Positions 62,678-64,000 of a stretch of 64,000 nucleotides of DNA are shown here, one piece after another (within the stretch, counting starts at the first letter, position 1; the number at the start of each line of letters is the position of its first letter). The notes beneath the pieces are model-generated. The model saw only the letters and a list, made by a program, of their open reading frames with translations, ran no database searches and was not told the DNA's origin. The translations under genes and the position numbers were made by a program. This DNA is from CBDAUN01 sp965200645. Lineage in GTDB: Bacteria > Pseudomonadota > Gammaproteobacteria > Arenicellales > JAJDZL01. The DNA lies in contig CBDAUN010000003.1 in the NCBI GenBank assembly GCA_965200645.1, positions 1,426,001-1,490,000 on the forward strand. The letters run 5' to 3'.

Positions 62678-63426
62678 CAGGTACCGATCACTTCCTTGCG
62701 ACTCGGGTCCGTCAGATAAAGAAAAGACTTTAGCGCCAGTGAAATCCCTTCTACAGCCAAAACAACGGAAAATACTAAAATTACTGACTTGAACAAATAC
62801 AGATAAGGAAGCCCAACTGTTTCAACAGAGCCTTCCTTAACGGCCCAGGAGTTTTGTACTAGCGGCCAGGCAAAGTCGAAGTTGACCACACAAAATGGAA
62901 TCAGAAACAGAGCTGAACCCACAAGATTAATCCACGCCTTAGTGGTGTCCTTAGCATTCCTGTAGAAGATGTCCAATCTAACATGACCATCCTTGGCAAG
63001 GGTGTATCCAGCACCAAGCATAAATAGCAGTCCGTGCATGTACCAAATGGATTCCTGCATCTGCACCGACCCATATGCGAATACGTACCTCATCACCACA
63101 ATGACAAACTGCATCAAGGTCAGATAAAGAACAAGCCAGGTAGTCACTCGTCCAAGGACTGTATTGGTGAGAGTCATCCATATAGATGAAGCTCGCAACA
63201 CTCGTCTCCAAAACAATTTCTCTGTATTTTGATCTCGCCCCTGCCGCAATAATTTGAAGATCCCGTCACACTCCACGCGAATCATCAAAACTAAAGGAAT
63301 TAAAAACAGACACACCGTCGATAACAAAACAAGTGCGTAAACTGCAATGCCAATCGGCAGAGGTAATCGCTGCAGGGAAAACCAAAGTTCAATGAAGCCA
63401 ATATCCATATTGAATATAGATACCAC
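62677..63426 (-). CDS. dctQ: TRAP transporter small permease (DctQ)
   Basis: 249 residues, longer than many DctQ. Four core helices, with MRYVFAYGSVQMQESIWYMHGLLFMLGAGYTLAKDGHVRLDIFY as the family block. An extra N-terminal helix pair (LPLPIGIAVYALVLLSTVCLF) precedes it. Works with the DctM protein that follows. Confidence 0.87.
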   Translation of the reverse strand: MVSIFNMDIGFIELWFSLQRLPLPIGIAVYALVLLSTVCLFLIPLVLMIRVECDGIFKLLRQGRDQNTEKLFWRRVLRASSIWMTLTNTVLGRVTTWLVLYLTLMQFVIVVMRYVFAYGSVQMQESIWYMHGLLFMLGAGYTLAKDGHVRLDIFYRNAKDTTKAWINLVGSALFLIPFCVVNFDFAWPLVQNSWAVKEGSVETVGLPYLYLFKSVILVFSVVLAVEGISLALKSFLYLTDPSRKEVIGT

Positions 63427-63579
63427 AAGCCGAACAACAATAAAGCCGCTTTCTTAAGCAGAAAGAAAAGCTTACGTCAATCTAATGGTCTTAAATTTGT
63501 GTCTAGATAAATCTGCCGCAAGTTTCCGCTTTAGAAAGCACTTGTGCAACTTGCGTTTTGAATTAATCGTTTGAGTTAA

Positions 63580-64000
63580 TTACGATTCGGTTTCGACCAT
63601 ACTCTTGACAACGGCACACCAGCCTTCGGAAATGTTGCGCAGGTTATAGCCACCCCCACCCCAAGAGATAATCCTTCCGTCACAAAACTCATTCGCAATT
63701 TTGCATAACTGCTTTGCGGCATGTGCGTGAGCTTTTGGAGTGAATCGCATATGAGTCAACGGGTCTCCATCAATACTGTCCGCACCTGCTTGAAACAAGA
63801 TAATTTCGGGCTTGCTAGCGCGTATAAACGTTTCCAGAGCATCCCACTTTTTGAAAAACTCGTCATCCGTACTATCCGGTAATACTGGAAGATTTAATTT
63901 CGTGCCAATAGCGCTGCCTTCACCAGTTTCATCTGCAAATCCGGTACCGGGGTAAAGGAATCGACCGTCTTCGTGAATATCAGCAAAAATTAAATCCGGA
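63580..64000 (-). CDS. Histone deacetylase/AcuC-like hydrolase (5' part beyond window)
   Basis: The minus-strand frame enters at the right edge and gives the C-terminal 139 residues: LIFADIHEDGRFLYPGTGFA, then FQAGADSIDGDPLTHM and SWGGGGYNLRNISEGW. These are the zinc-site aspartate region and C-terminal glycine loop of the class II histone deacetylase/acetoin utilisation family. Bacterial members include acetylpolyamine hydrolases. The N-terminal histidines lie outside the window. Confidence 0.85.
   Translation of the reverse strand, partial: PDLIFADIHEDGRFLYPGTGFADETGEGSAIGTKLNLPVLPDSTDDEFFKKWDALETFIRASKPEIILFQAGADSIDGDPLTHMRFTPKAHAHAAKQLCKIANEFCDGRIISWGGGGYNLRNISEGWCAVVKSMVETES

Noticed and set aside
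1..64000. CRISPR arrays, rRNA genes, prophage modules
   Set aside because: No regularly spaced repeats, rRNA-like sequence or phage structural genes were seen on either strand.

Overview
The window looks like chromosome from a marine, aerobic, Gram-negative gammaproteobacterium with roughly mid-40s percent GC by eye. Three conserved neighbourhoods support this: the ygfB-pepP-ubiH-ubiI operon, the block TIGR02449-zapA-6S RNA-ygfA that diverges from it, and the ilvA/rpiA divergent pair. msbA, lgt, an E. coli-type icd, Fur and ccmABCD agree. Betaine uptake and demethylation genes, a TRAP transporter, a thiol dioxygenase/rhodanese operon and many small cytochromes c suggest an uncultured, possibly sulfur-oxidising marine lineage. 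That last point is inference; nothing in the window fixes the taxon.

Layout. 1-4.3 kb (minus): betaine ABC transporter, a dimethylglycine-dehydrogenase-like flavoprotein and an MttB-family methyltransferase, with fur upstream. 4.9-9.8 kb (minus): ubiquinone hydroxylases, PepP, YgfB and a membrane protein. 10-11.9 kb (plus): zapA block, 6S RNA, ygfA and an EVE protein. 11.9-15.8 kb: PPTase, ilvA, rpiA, trmB. 16-18.2 kb: ccmABCD, with ccmD too short for ordinary ORF calling. 18.4-34.3 kb: the accessory block described below. 34.8-36.5 kb: an ImmA-like/DUF4411 toxin-antitoxin-type module in gene-poor flanks. 37-63 kb: mostly single housekeeping genes (msbA, TVP38-reductase fusion, icd, GGT, MFS, YyaL/DUF255, lgt, YbaK and others), a decayed transposase near 41.2-41.5 kb, a thiol dioxygenase/four-rhodanese operon, GPP34, a TRAP permease pair, and a histone-deacetylase-like gene cut by the right edge.

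The most interesting part is 18.4-34.3 kb. A cbb3-like heme-copper oxidase is dispersed over many small proteins. It comprises a full CcoN with the CuB histidines and active-site tyrosine in place, a half-length CcoN-like protein with its own HxH pair, a CcoO-like cytochrome, a heme-free CcoP-N-like anchor, a CcoS-like peptide and several stand-alone cytochromes c (seven CxxCH motifs in total). Downstream is a NorQ/NorD-type chaperone pair, normally found with NO reductase or Rubisco. Two copper-site proteins with identical ligand spacing flank the oxidase on opposite strands. A Tat-exported phosphoesterase, a thioredoxin-like lipoprotein, an S51 peptidase homologue without its serine, and a cobalt-type nitrile hydratase/thiocyanate hydrolase with a split beta subunit complete the block. 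ccmABCD immediately upstream would supply heme export for the cytochromes. I infer an unusual terminal-oxidase system; its substrate (O2 or NO) and any link to nitrile or thiocyanate chemistry are unproven.
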